A stretch of DNA of 16,200 nt from Alphaproteobacteria bacterium UBA4588 (GTDB taxonomy: Bacteria > Pseudomonadota > Alphaproteobacteria > Puniceispirillales > Puniceispirillaceae). Positions 7,673 through 15,362 of this stretch are shown one piece after another. The stretch covers positions 1-16,200 of the forward strand of contig DGJU01000054.1 in NCBI GenBank assembly GCA_002387605.1. Reading direction: 5' to 3'. How positions within the stretch are numbered: the stretch's first letter is position 1; each line of letters begins with the position of its first letter. The notes under the pieces are model-generated. The model did not search any database. It saw only the letters and a program-made list of their open reading frames with translations, and was not told where the DNA came from. Both the position numbers and the translations under genes were made by a program.

Positions 7673-8944
7673 ATATAATGATCCGCAGATTAATACAGGC
7701 CGCTTTTTATCACAGTGCAATAAGGCATCTGTAAGGCTTGTGCAGGCGCGCGCTTCACAGCCAATATTCTGTGCTTTGCTAGCAAGTATTTCTGCTGGGA
7801 TGGCCGCATCCTCGCCCTCTATGGTAACGCAAAAAACTGCCTTAATATGAGGTGATAATGCCGCTAGAAACGGCTCAGGCGGCCGCGTATTGAGGGCGCC
7901 GTAAATAATCTGCCATCCTATACCGGCACTGTCATAGTCTGCACTCAACTCATCAAGTGTACTGCATAACGCATCCGCGCCATGGCGATTATGCGCGCCA
8001 TCTAGCCAGAGCGGCGCGCCGCCATTGATGGCAGAAAGACGGCCGCCAGTAAGGTTTTGAATTCTGCCTGGCCAAGATGCTAATGCTGCGCCTGGCAAAG
8101 CGCTATGGGCTGTGGTTTTTGTGAGCAGGCCTGATGCCAGAAGCCCCATTAGTGCAAGGGCTGCATTATCATATTGATGAGCGCCACGAAGGGCTGGGGC
8201 AGGCAGGGTATAACGCGCCTCATTCCACGTAAAATGCCAGCTTTTATCGCTATTTACCTGCCAGCTAAAATCATCTCCGCCGCGGAATATCTGTGAATTC
8301 ATGGCGGTGGCAGTGTCTGTTAGGACAGCAGCTACCTCTGCTGTTTGCTTCGCCCAGATGGTAGGCCGGTCAGGCCGCATAATGCCGGCTTTCTGGGCTG
8401 CGATGTCACGCAAATCAGTGCCAAGGAAATGTTCATGGTCCCGCGCAATCGGCGTGATAATAGAACAGGCTGTATCGGCAATAATGTTGGTTGAATCATG
8501 CAAGCCGCCAAGACCTGTTTCCAATATCAGAAGGTCGGCATGCACTTCTGCGAACCCCAGCAATGCTGCGACAGTGGTAATCTCAAAGAAGGTAATAGGC
8601 GCGCCATTATTTGCTGTCTCGCACCTTTCAAGAAGTGCAATAAGCTCGCTAGTGCTAACCAGCGAGCCTGCAAGCCGGATACGCTCGCGAAATTCACATA
8701 AGTGGGGGGAGTTATAGACATGTACACGCAAACCCGCCGCTTCGGCAAAAGCCCGGATAAATGCGGTAACAGACCCTTTCCCATTTGTGCCGGCTACATG
8801 GATAACAGGCGGCAGATTTTGATGCGGGCTGCCAACAGCTTGTGCAAGCCCAACTGTCCTCTCCAACCCTAAATCAATAAGCTTGGGATGGAGTTTTTGT
8901 AAGCGCGCAAGGACTGGATCAGCCGCTTTATCAGCCTGCAACAC
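7628..8944 (-). CDS. folC: Bifunctional folylpolyglutamate synthase / dihydrofolate synthase
   Basis: A 438-residue Mur-ligase-type ATPase that adds glutamate to dihydropteroate and extends the polyglutamate tail of folates in the cytosol. The nucleotide-binding loop is HVAGTNGKGSV (residues 49-59); other hallmarks are the ETGLGG segment, ITPIARDHEHFLG, the AAQKAGI lysine segment, the WPGRIQ strand and the WLDGAHN motif that opens the C-terminal domain. The usual GGRLDATN reads GGLHDSTN here, losing an often conserved arginine. The start is GTG at 8944, overlapping accD by 14 bp; the accD-folC pair is a standard alphaproteobacterial arrangement and implies coupled translation. The last 15 codons form a long hairpin. 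Identity is secure; the exact start is somewhat less so, as the Shine-Dalgarno sequence is weak. Confidence 0.94.
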   Translation of the reverse strand: MLQADKAADPVLARLQKLHPKLIDLGLERTVGLAQAVGSPHQNLPPVIHVAGTNGKGSVTAFIRAFAEAAGLRVHVYNSPHLCEFRERIRLAGSLVSTSELIALLERCETANNGAPITFFEITTVAALLGFAEVHADLLILETGLGGLHDSTNIIADTACSIITPIARDHEHFLGTDLRDIAAQKAGIMRPDRPTIWAKQTAEVAAVLTDTATAMNSQIFRGGDDFSWQVNSDKSWHFTWNEARYTLPAPALRGAHQYDNAALALMGLLASGLLTKTTAHSALPGAALASWPGRIQNLTGGRLSAINGGAPLWLDGAHNRHGADALCSTLDELSADYDSAGIGWQIIYGALNTRPPEPFLAALSPHIKAVFCVTIEGEDAAIPAEILASKAQNIGCEARACTSLTDALLHCDKKRPVLICGSLYLAGNVLRENETFPD

Positions 8945-9806
8945 GCCCAGCCTCTGGCCGTGTCTCCATCAGAAGAGACAGGATTACAGAAAGTTTTTGA
9001 TGCTGTTCTGCGCGTGGCACAACCATATCAACCATGCCATGTTCTTTTAAATACTCAGCTGTCTGGAAATCATCAGGGAGCTTTTCACGCACCGTTTCTT
9101 CGATAACACGCCGCCCAGCAAACCCGATAATTGCGCCTGGTTCTGCAATCTGAATATCACCCAGCATTGCAAATGATGCTGTTACACCGCCTGTAGTTGG
9201 ATGGGCAAGCAGCACAATATAGGGAAGATTTGCGTCTTTTAGCCGTTCAACAGCAACGATAGAACGGGGCAATTGCATCAGCGATAGAATACCTTCCTGC
9301 ATTCTCGCGCCGCCAGATGATGGCACAACAATTAAGCTGGCACCGCGCGCCACAGCTTCTTCAGATGCGCGCAGTAAACCATCACCAACTGTCCGGCCCA
9401 TAGAGCCGCCCATGAACTGAAAATCAAATGCCGCAACCACAGCATTTTTGTCGCCAATGGTACCCGCTGCAATCGCAATCGCATCATCAGCGCCGGTTTT
9501 GGTACGGGCTGCTTTGAGCCTGTCAGGATAGCGTTTATTATCTTTGAATTTTAGCGGATCATCTGGGGTGCTGGCGACTGCAATCGGCTCAAACTCGCTA
9601 TTATCAAACAGCAAGGCAAAGCGTTGCTGAGGGCGAAGCGGTGCATGGTGATTGCATCCGGGGCAGCAATTAAACTGCTGTTCATAATCCTTGTTGAAAA
9701 TCATCTGGCTACAGGACGGACATTTAATCCAGAGATTATCTGGCACATCATCTGACTGCACCCAGGCTTTGATTTTTGGCAGGACTGAGTTGGTAATCCA
9801 ATTCAT
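8931..9806 (-). CDS. accD: Acetyl-CoA carboxylase carboxyltransferase subunit beta
   Basis: The 291-residue beta half of the carboxyltransferase that, with AccA, moves the carboxyl group from carboxybiotin to acetyl-CoA to give malonyl-CoA for fatty acid synthesis. An N-terminal zinc ribbon is present with Cys29, Cys32, Cys48 and Cys51. The crotonase-like core shows GGSMGRTVGDG, PSSGGARMQEG, TTGGVTASFAMLGD and the GFAGRRVIEETVRE helix. The length is normal for the family. The ATG at 9806 has a strong AAGGAG ten bases upstream. It is 36 bp after trpA and overlaps folC; the trpFBA-accD-folC order is common in proteobacteria. accA is not in the window. No unusual residues were noticed. Confidence 0.96.
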   Translation of the reverse strand: MNWITNSVLPKIKAWVQSDDVPDNLWIKCPSCSQMIFNKDYEQQFNCCPGCNHHAPLRPQQRFALLFDNSEFEPIAVASTPDDPLKFKDNKRYPDRLKAARTKTGADDAIAIAAGTIGDKNAVVAAFDFQFMGGSMGRTVGDGLLRASEEAVARGASLIVVPSSGGARMQEGILSLMQLPRSIVAVERLKDANLPYIVLLAHPTTGGVTASFAMLGDIQIAEPGAIIGFAGRRVIEETVREKLPDDFQTAEYLKEHGMVDMVVPRAEQHQKLSVILSLLMETRPEAGRVAG

Positions 9807-9842
9807 AACGTTTTATCTCCTTACTGGCATGCTAGCTTAGCT

Positions 9843-10661
9843 CTATGAGCGTACAGCGTCAGAAAGTGTGGCGCAGAAGCTGCCAATTTTGCCAGCAATA
9901 ACACCCTCTTGGGAAAGCTCAGTGCTGCTTGCCTCTGCAATGAGAGAAATAACAGCTGAGCCGATAACAACACCATCACCCTTTGAGGCCGCATCGCGGG
10001 CCTGCTCTGGTGTCCGGATGCCAAAGCCTGTGACAACAGGAAGCGATGTAACCTCTTTTATGCGGGCCACAGCATCCCCGATGGATGAAATGTCAGCGCT
10101 TTTGGTGCCTGTGATGCCTGCAATCGCAACATAATAAACAAAACCACCGGCTTTTTCGATGACATCTGTAAGCCTGTTCCCTAATGTTGTTGGCGTGATA
10201 AGCCGGATAAAAGAGAGGCCAGCCTCGCGTGCTGGATCACATAATTCAGCATCTTCTTCTGGTGGCAGATCAACAACAATCAATCCATCTACGCCAGCAT
10301 CCACAGCATCAGCAATAAATTTGTCAGGATTATGGCTATAAATAGGATTGTAATATCCCATCAGGATAAGGGGCGTATCTGCATGCCGTGCACGAAACCG
10401 TTTTGCCATAGCAAGCGTTTTTACTAAGGTCATGCCGCCGGCTAATGCCCGAAGGCTTGCTGCCTGAATGGCAGGACCATCTGCCATTGGGTCTGAAAAC
10501 GGCATGCCTAGTTCGACAAAATCAGCCCCATTTTCAACCAGCTGGTCAAGGATATGATCTGATTCGGCTTCTGACGGGTCGCCTGCTGTTACAAACACAC
10601 CCAGCACAGAGCGCCCTTCATCAGCCGCTTTTTTAAAACATGACGCAATACGTTCAGTCAT
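9843..10661 (-). CDS. trpA: Tryptophan synthase alpha subunit
   Basis: A 272-residue TIM-barrel enzyme that cleaves indole-3-glycerol phosphate to indole and glyceraldehyde 3-phosphate and channels the indole to TrpB. The catalytic acids are Glu50 (FVELGMPFSDP) and Asp61 (ADGP), matching Glu49 and Asp60 of the enteric enzyme; the phosphate-binding GFGIRTPEQA and VVIGSAVI segments are present. The frame is open to 10700, but ATG 10661 gives the canonical MTERI start, has AGGAAG seven bases upstream, and follows trpB by 19 bp; the longer version would overlap trpB and has no family match at its N-terminus. Co-transcribed with trpB and required with it as an alpha2-beta2 complex. Confidence 0.95.
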   Translation of the reverse strand: MTERIASCFKKAADEGRSVLGVFVTAGDPSEAESDHILDQLVENGADFVELGMPFSDPMADGPAIQAASLRALAGGMTLVKTLAMAKRFRARHADTPLILMGYYNPIYSHNPDKFIADAVDAGVDGLIVVDLPPEEDAELCDPAREAGLSFIRLITPTTLGNRLTDVIEKAGGFVYYVAIAGITGTKSADISSIGDAVARIKEVTSLPVVTGFGIRTPEQARDAASKGDGVVIGSAVISLIAEASSTELSQEGVIAGKIGSFCATLSDAVRS

Positions 10662-10680
10662 CTCAACACTTCCTTTATCT

Positions 10681-11904
10681 CTAGAGCAGGCCGCGCTCAT
10701 CGAGCTTTGGTAATACAGCTTCTAGGTCCTTATCACCGCGCCCGCACATATTCAGGATCACGACCTGATCTTTTGGCAAGGTTGGCAAAAACGTAGAGGC
10801 AAATGCAAGCGCATGTGATGGTTCAAGCGCCGGAATAATGCCTTCAAGGCGTGAGCATTTCTGGAATTGTACTAGCGCTTCTTCGTCTGTTGCGCTGACA
10901 TAATTCACTCTGCCAATATCGTGAAGCCATGCATGCTCCGGCCCAATGCCCGGATAATCAAGGCCAGCAGAAATTGAATGGGCGTCCGCAATCTGACCAT
11001 CATCATTCTGCAGAAGGTAAGTGCGATTGCCGTGAAGCACGCCTGGCCGCCCGCCTGTAAGGCTCGCGGCATGCAGGCCAGAACCAATGCCATGGCCGGC
11101 AGCTTCTACCCCGTAAATGGCAACATCTTCATCATCAAGGAAGGGGTAGAATAGCCCCATAGCATTTGAGCCGCCCCCAATGCACGCGATAAGCGCGTCG
11201 GGAAGCCTGCCTTCTGCCTCCATGATTTGGGCCCGCGCTTCAGTCCCGATAATGGCCTGAAAGTCTCTCACCATCTCAGGATAGGGGTGCGGTCCGGCTA
11301 CAGTGCCAATGATGTAGAAATGGGTATCGGGATGCGCGACCCAGTATCGTAAGGCTTCGTTCATCGCATCTTTGAGGGTGGATGTGCCGGAGGTGACAGC
11401 GTGAACTTTTGCCCCCAACAGGCGCATTCTATCCACATTCGGTTTTTGACGGCGCACATCTTCTGCGCCCATAAAGACTTCGCATTCAAGGTCAAATAAT
11501 GCGCAGGCTGTGGCGGTTGCTACGCCGTGCTGGCCGGCACCTGTTTCGGCAATGATTTTAGTTTTCCCCATCCGCTTTGCCAGCAGTGCCTGACCAATCA
11601 CATTATTGATTTTATGGGCACCTGTATGGTTAAGCTCATCACGTTTTAGATAGAGTTTTGCGCCGCCATAGGCTTCTGTTAGGCGTTCTGCAAAATATAA
11701 TGGCGAGGGGCGCCCGATATAATGTTTATGAAAATAGGCAAGCTCTGAGGCAAAGCTCGGATCGGCTTGCGTTTCACGATAAGCTGTCTCTACCTCTAGG
11801 ATAAGGGGCATAAGTGTTTCAGCAACAAATCGGCCGCCATGGAGCCCGAACCGTCCCGAATCATCGGGCAGCGTGCGATAGGAATTAAGGGGTGTATCGC
11901 TCAT
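10681..11904 (-). CDS. trpB: Tryptophan synthase beta subunit
   Basis: A 407-residue PLP enzyme that condenses indole with serine to make tryptophan. The PLP lysine is Lys98 in HTGAHKINN, the catalytic glutamate is Glu120 in AETGAGQHG, and the cofactor phosphate loop is GGGSNAMG (243-250). The length fits bacterial TrpB1, the partner of TrpA, and not the longer TrpB2 form. The ATG at 11904 has GAGG (11911-11914) six bases upstream. A 110-bp gap separates it from trpF, larger than elsewhere in this block, and the gap holds an 8-base complement of the ribosome binding site, which may bear on trpB control. No tryptophan-rich leader peptide was found. Confidence 0.97.
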   Translation of the reverse strand: MSDTPLNSYRTLPDDSGRFGLHGGRFVAETLMPLILEVETAYRETQADPSFASELAYFHKHYIGRPSPLYFAERLTEAYGGAKLYLKRDELNHTGAHKINNVIGQALLAKRMGKTKIIAETGAGQHGVATATACALFDLECEVFMGAEDVRRQKPNVDRMRLLGAKVHAVTSGTSTLKDAMNEALRYWVAHPDTHFYIIGTVAGPHPYPEMVRDFQAIIGTEARAQIMEAEGRLPDALIACIGGGSNAMGLFYPFLDDEDVAIYGVEAAGHGIGSGLHAASLTGGRPGVLHGNRTYLLQNDDGQIADAHSISAGLDYPGIGPEHAWLHDIGRVNYVSATDEEALVQFQKCSRLEGIIPALEPSHALAFASTFLPTLPKDQVVILNMCGRGDKDLEAVLPKLDERGLL

Positions 11905-11906
11905 AA

Positions 11907-11976
11907 AAAACCTCGAATTCTACCTGTCATATATAGGCTCGAACAAGACGTAAGAGCTACTATTGTGAGAGGTTTT
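11907..11976 (-). promoter_or_regulatory. Possible long-range pairing masking the trpB ribosome binding site
   Basis: In the transcript, AAAACCTC (11976-11969) is an exact complement of GAGGTTTT (11914-11907), which holds the trpB Shine-Dalgarno sequence GAGG. The 54-base loop between them also contains a TATATAT stretch that could serve as a -10. If folded, the pairing would limit translation of trpB on transcripts coming from trpF. An 8-base AT-rich match can arise by chance, so this is tentative. Confidence 0.3.
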
Positions 11977-12014
11977 ATACTCAACTAGAAAAGCCGGAAC
12001 CAGTGGAAAATACT

Positions 12015-12677
12015 TTACCCGAATTTTGCGGCCTGCACAAAGCGAGAGATGGCAGAATGGTTTTTTTCGCCCCGGTTTTTTTCAACCCCTGACGAGACAT
12101 CCACGCATGGCGTGCCCGACTGCTCAATAGCGCGCGCAACATTGCCGGAATCTAGCCCGCCCCCAAGCATCCACGGAAGCGGAATTTGAGCTGTCTGCAT
12201 CAATGTCCAGTCAAACTGTGCGCCCATGCCGCCAGGTAACGCAGCGCCTTTGGGCGGCGCGGCATCAAAAAGCAGTCTGTCAGCGATTGAAAAATAGGCT
12301 TCCGCAGCGGCGATATCAGCAGCAGACGTGACTTTAATAACGGGCATGACGGGAATGCCGAATGTCTGTTTTATGTGATAAGTGCGCTCTGGGCTCTCAT
12401 GACCATGAAGCTGCAGAATATCAGGCCGTGCTGCCCGAATTATCTGCTCAATTGTTGCATCATCAGCATTAACACTTAATGCGACACGCTGGGGCACCGG
12501 CTTTGGGCTACCCTTTAGTGACTTATCTGCTTCGCTAGCAAGTTGGCTTGCAGCCTCAAAGGAAAGGTGACGCGGCGATTTTTCAAAAAAAACAAACCCG
12601 ACATAATCAACATCACATGCCGCGCATGCTAGATAGTCAGCAAGTGTTGAAATGCCGCATATTTTAACCTCACTCAT
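12015..12677 (-). CDS. trpF: Phosphoribosylanthranilate isomerase
   Basis: A 220-residue TIM-barrel enzyme that carries out the Amadori rearrangement of phosphoribosylanthranilate to CdRP, a mid-step of tryptophan synthesis. The catalytic base Cys7 lies in VKICGI and the acid Asp138 in LLFDAAPPKG; FVFFEKSPRH, LQLHGHE, the MLGGGL phosphate loop and VDVSSGVE are all family signatures. It is a stand-alone TrpF, not fused to TrpC. The ATG at 12677 is 51 bp after the lapA-like gene, with only a weak Shine-Dalgarno sequence. TrpF and TrpBA are adjacent, but the intervening indole-glycerol-phosphate synthase (TrpC) must be encoded elsewhere. A hairpin-capable repeat lies just upstream (12704-12725). 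Confidence 0.96.
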   Translation of the reverse strand: MSEVKICGISTLADYLACAACDVDYVGFVFFEKSPRHLSFEAASQLASEADKSLKGSPKPVPQRVALSVNADDATIEQIIRAARPDILQLHGHESPERTYHIKQTFGIPVMPVIKVTSAADIAAAEAYFSIADRLLFDAAPPKGAALPGGMGAQFDWTLMQTAQIPLPWMLGGGLDSGNVARAIEQSGTPCVDVSSGVEKNRGEKNHSAISRFVQAAKFG

Positions 12678-12703
12678 AGCTTACTCACTCGCTCTTTATA
12701 ACA

Positions 12704-12725
12704 AGCCAACAGCTTATCGCTGGCT
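12704..12725 (-). repeat. Hairpin between the lapA-like gene and trpF
   Basis: In the transcript, AGCCA and TGGCT pair and the stem continues by three more pairs including two G-U, around a 6-base loop. It starts four bases after the lapA stop codon and is followed by TGTTAT, not a proper U-run. It could be a weak terminator or processing site before trpF; significance is uncertain. Confidence 0.3.
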
Positions 12726-12728
12726 GGA

Positions 12729-13088
12729 TCAACGTGCAAGACGGCGCGGTGCCAGGTCGTCTGTTGCGATATCATCTGGATGGCGCTGCGTGTCAGCAAG
12801 CTGTTCTGATAAAAGATCAATTTGTGCGTCCGCTTTAGCAAGTTTTTTGGTAAGGCGCCGGCTACGCGCCTGAAGAGGGAGGCTTGCAAACCATAGCACA
12901 AGCCCGCCTGCTAGAAGCCCAAAGCCGATACTGGCAAGCACGACCAGCCATATTTTAGCTGTGATTATTGTACTGAAAGGCCAGAGACTAAGGCTAACAG
13001 TTTGTGTGTTTACACTAACAAAAGAGGCGATAAATAGGAGGCTCGTCCCAGAGACAATAAGCCATAGGATATGCCCTAACATGCGCAT
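12729..13088 (-). CDS. LapA-domain (DUF1049) inner-membrane protein
   Basis: A 119-residue small membrane protein with two predicted transmembrane helices (about residues 5-25 and 46-68) joined by a short polar segment NTQTVSLSLWPF, followed by a charged, coiled-coil-like cytoplasmic tail (about 71-101). This layout and the V(S)VN...V.....PF pattern match the LapA/DUF1049 family. In Escherichia coli LapA works with LapB in tuning LPS synthesis; whether that role holds for this homologue is inference, and no lapB is in the window. It sits between ihfB and trpF, the usual place for this family in alphaproteobacteria. ATG 13088 or ATG 13082 may be the start; AAAGGA lies upstream of both. Confidence 0.8.
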   Translation of the reverse strand: MRMLGHILWLIVSGTSLLFIASFVSVNTQTVSLSLWPFSTIITAKIWLVVLASIGFGLLAGGLVLWFASLPLQARSRRLTKKLAKADAQIDLLSEQLADTQRHPDDIATDDLAPRRLAR

Positions 13089-13142
13089 GGCGTTCTATCC
13101 TTTAAAAATCATAGAAAAAGGCCTTTGGCATGTGTCTCACGA

Positions 13143-13424
13143 CTAGTCTTTGTTAAGACGCTCACGCATACCTTTACCCATTTTGAAAAAGGGCATGCGC
13201 TTAGCATTCACTGAAACAGCTTCCCCTGTCCGAGGGTTACGCCCCATCCTGCCTTCGCGCTCACGCAGAGAAAAAGCGCCAAATCCACGCAACTCAACAC
13301 GATCCCCAACAACAAGAGCTTCGGTTATTGTATCAAAAATCGTATTCACAAGCCGTTCAATGTCGCGATGATAAAGCGAGGGATTTTGGGCCGCTAGCCG
13401 AGCGATGAGTTCTGATTTCGTCAT
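13143..13424 (-). CDS. ihfB: Integration host factor beta subunit
   Basis: A 93-residue HU/IHF-family DNA-bending protein that pairs with IHF alpha to make sharp bends at specific sites, supporting transcription, recombination and chromosome architecture. The start MTKSELIARLA, the RVELRGFGAF core and the beta-arm GRNPRTGE (61-68) with intercalating Pro64 identify the beta subunit specifically rather than HU. The frame is open further up through a TTG at 13457, but ATG 13424 gives the canonical N-terminus and normal length, despite a weak Shine-Dalgarno sequence. It follows rpsA, as in many proteobacteria, but the strong terminator between them suggests its own promoter in 13425-13550, which I could not place with confidence. 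Confidence 0.95.
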   Translation of the reverse strand: MTKSELIARLAAQNPSLYHRDIERLVNTIFDTITEALVVGDRVELRGFGAFSLREREGRMGRNPRTGEAVSVNAKRMPFFKMGKGMRERLNKD

Positions 13425-13550
13425 AACGAAAAATCCAAGCATCTGTTCTATGTTCAAAAGGATGCATGTTTATTATGGAGGCGTCAAGAAGTATGGAACC
13501 ATTGTAAAATAATGACTTTAAGGGATGGCTTATCAGTGGCAGCAAAATGA

Positions 13551-13593
13551 AATAAAAAAGCACCGGCCGGACGTTCTGTCCTGCCGGTGCTTT
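13551..13593 (-). terminator. Strong rho-independent terminator after rpsA
   Basis: On the - strand, AAAGCACCGGC and GCCGGTGCTTT (13593-13583 with 13567-13557) form a perfect 11-bp stem. Inside it, after single mismatched bases, GGAC and GTCC add four pairs around a 5-base loop. The 3' arm runs into TTTTTTATT. It begins 62 bases after the rpsA stop. The + strand has only three T after the stem, so it works in the rpsA direction only. Confidence 0.93.
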
Positions 13594-13655
13594 GAAGAGG
13601 TAGACAATAATGAAAGGGGTGAACTGTTATCGATGCTCAGCCCCAAAACGAAACG

Positions 13656-15362
13656 CTATTCGCTACCATCATCTTTCTTTGCCATCGCTGCGCTCAGAAT
13701 GTCACCAAGGCTTGCGCCGCTATCTGAAGATCCGAAGTCAGCCATTGCCTTCTTCTCTTCTTCAACTTCGCGGGCCTTAATAGACAGCGTTAGGTTATGT
13801 GTTTTTCTGTCAACCTGAGTGATGACTGCATCAATCTTTTCGTCAACAGCAAAGCGTTCTGTACGCTGCTCACCGCGTTCGCGTGACAAGTCAGCACGGC
13901 GGATGAAGCCAGAAAGATTTTCGCCAACACGAACTTCAAGTCCCTGCTCAACAACAGCTGTGATCGTACAGGTAACAACATCGCCTTTCCGGACCTTTTC
14001 AGCTTCACCAGCATATGGATCTTCGGTCAGTTGCTTGATGCCAAGAGAAATACGTTCTTTTTCCAGGTCAATCTCAAGGATTTTTGCTTGGATTTTAGCG
14101 CCCTTCTCGAACCCTTCCATCGCAGCTTCGCCTGTGGTCTCCCATGAAATATCAGACAAGTGAACAAGTCCGTCAATTTCTTCGGATAGACCGACAAAGA
14201 TACCGAATTCAGTGATATTGCGTACTTCGCCTTCGATGATTGTGCCGACTTCATGGGTTTCGCGGAAGGCTTCCCAAGGGTTAGCCATGCACTGTTTCAA
14301 GCCAAGTGAAATACGGCGTTTTACCAGATCAACATCCAGAACCATTACTTCAATTTGCTGGCTGGTTGATACGATCTTGCCAGGATGAACGTTTTTCTTT
14401 GTCCAGCTCATCTCGGAGACGTGAACAAGACCTTCTACGCCCTCGTCCAATTCAACAAATGCGCCGTAATCGGTAATATTGGTTACGCGGCCTTCCATCT
14501 TCACGCCAACAGCAAACTTTTCAGTCGCATTTTCCCACGGGTCAGACAGAAGCTGCTTCATGCCGAGTGAAATACGCTGTGTTTCTGGATTGAAGCGGAT
14601 AACCTGAACATCAACAGTCTGGCCAACCTGAAGAGCTTCAGATGGGTGGTTGATGCGCTTCCATGCAATGTCTGTTACGTGCAACAGGCCATCAACACCG
14701 CCGAGGTCAACAAAGGCGCCATAATCAGTGATGTTCTTGACGATACCTTGAAGGATTTGACCTTCTTGCAGGTTGGATACCAGCTCAGAGCGTGCTTCGG
14801 CGCGTGATTCTTCGAGCACAGCACGACGTGAGACAACGATATTACCACGGCGGCGATCGATTTTCAGAATTTGAAACGGCTGCGGTGTTCCCATCAATGG
14901 GCCCACATCGTGAATCGGGCGGATGTCGACCTGAGAGCCAGGAAGGAAGGCTGTTGCACCAGACAGGTCAACTGTAAATCCACCTTTGACACGGCCGAAG
15001 ATAACGCCTGTGACGCGCTCTTGAGCTTCAAAGGCATTTTCCAGAAGGATCCATGCTTCTTCACGGCGCGCCTTCTCACGGCTTAACATTGCCGCGCCTT
15101 CGCGGTCTTCCATGCGTTCTACATAGACTTCTACGCTGTCGCCAACTTGGATTTCAGCATCCTGTCCAGGGGCTGCAAATTCCTTAAGCGGAACGCGCCC
15201 TTCTGATTTAAGGCCTACGTCGATTGTAACGTAATCGTCTGAAACGCCGACAACAGTACCTTTTACAACACTGCCTTCAATGGCGGTGTTTTCAGCAAAG
15301 CTCTCAGCAAGAAGGTCAGCAAAATTTTCTGTGGCAGCATCAGCTGCAGTTGGTGTTGACAA
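13656..15362 (-). CDS. rpsA: 30S ribosomal protein S1
   Basis: Ribosomal protein S1, which binds mRNA leaders and helps them dock on the 30S subunit. Six S1 RNA-binding domains can be read, at about residues 29-98, 114-181, 199-270, 286-357, 373-444 and 460-531, with repeated GxVxxITDYGAFV....GLVHVSE..W patterns in domains 3-5. The C-terminus has the alphaproteobacterial GSSDSGASLGDIL motif. There is no in-frame ATG ahead of domain 1. I chose TTG 15362 because GGAG lies six bases upstream, the protein then begins MSTPTAAD.. like other alphaproteobacterial S1 proteins, and the length is 568. GTG 15386 and TTG 15413 (585 residues) are alternatives without a good Shine-Dalgarno sequence. It follows cmk after about 244 bp and ends at a strong terminator. 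Confidence 0.95.
   Translation of the reverse strand: MSTPTAADAATENFADLLAESFAENTAIEGSVVKGTVVGVSDDYVTIDVGLKSEGRVPLKEFAAPGQDAEIQVGDSVEVYVERMEDREGAAMLSREKARREEAWILLENAFEAQERVTGVIFGRVKGGFTVDLSGATAFLPGSQVDIRPIHDVGPLMGTPQPFQILKIDRRRGNIVVSRRAVLEESRAEARSELVSNLQEGQILQGIVKNITDYGAFVDLGGVDGLLHVTDIAWKRINHPSEALQVGQTVDVQVIRFNPETQRISLGMKQLLSDPWENATEKFAVGVKMEGRVTNITDYGAFVELDEGVEGLVHVSEMSWTKKNVHPGKIVSTSQQIEVMVLDVDLVKRRISLGLKQCMANPWEAFRETHEVGTIIEGEVRNITEFGIFVGLSEEIDGLVHLSDISWETTGEAAMEGFEKGAKIQAKILEIDLEKERISLGIKQLTEDPYAGEAEKVRKGDVVTCTITAVVEQGLEVRVGENLSGFIRRADLSRERGEQRTERFAVDEKIDAVITQVDRKTHNLTLSIKAREVEEEKKAMADFGSSDSGASLGDILSAAMAKKDDGSE

Noticed and set aside
8301..8717. 138-residue open frame on the + strand inside folC
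   Set aside because: Low-complexity Ala/Ser/Val-rich product antisense to folC with no family pattern; a shadow frame.
13089..13142. Terminator-like GCCAAAGGCCTTTTT between ihfB and the lapA-like gene
   Set aside because: The stem is only three G/C pairs around AAA; too weak to call, and the genes are close enough to be co-transcribed.
13425..13457. TTG-started extension of ihfB (11 extra residues)
   Set aside because: IHF beta proteins begin at MTKSELI, which is encoded at ATG 13424.
13425..13550. Promoter for ihfB (TTGACG and TACAAT-like hexamers)
   Set aside because: Good single hexamers exist but none is paired at 16-18 bp with an acceptable partner, so no promoter was called.
13656..15362. 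Internal DNA repeats in rpsA as a mobile or tandem repeat
   Set aside because: The similarity is explained by the six homologous S1 domains of the protein.
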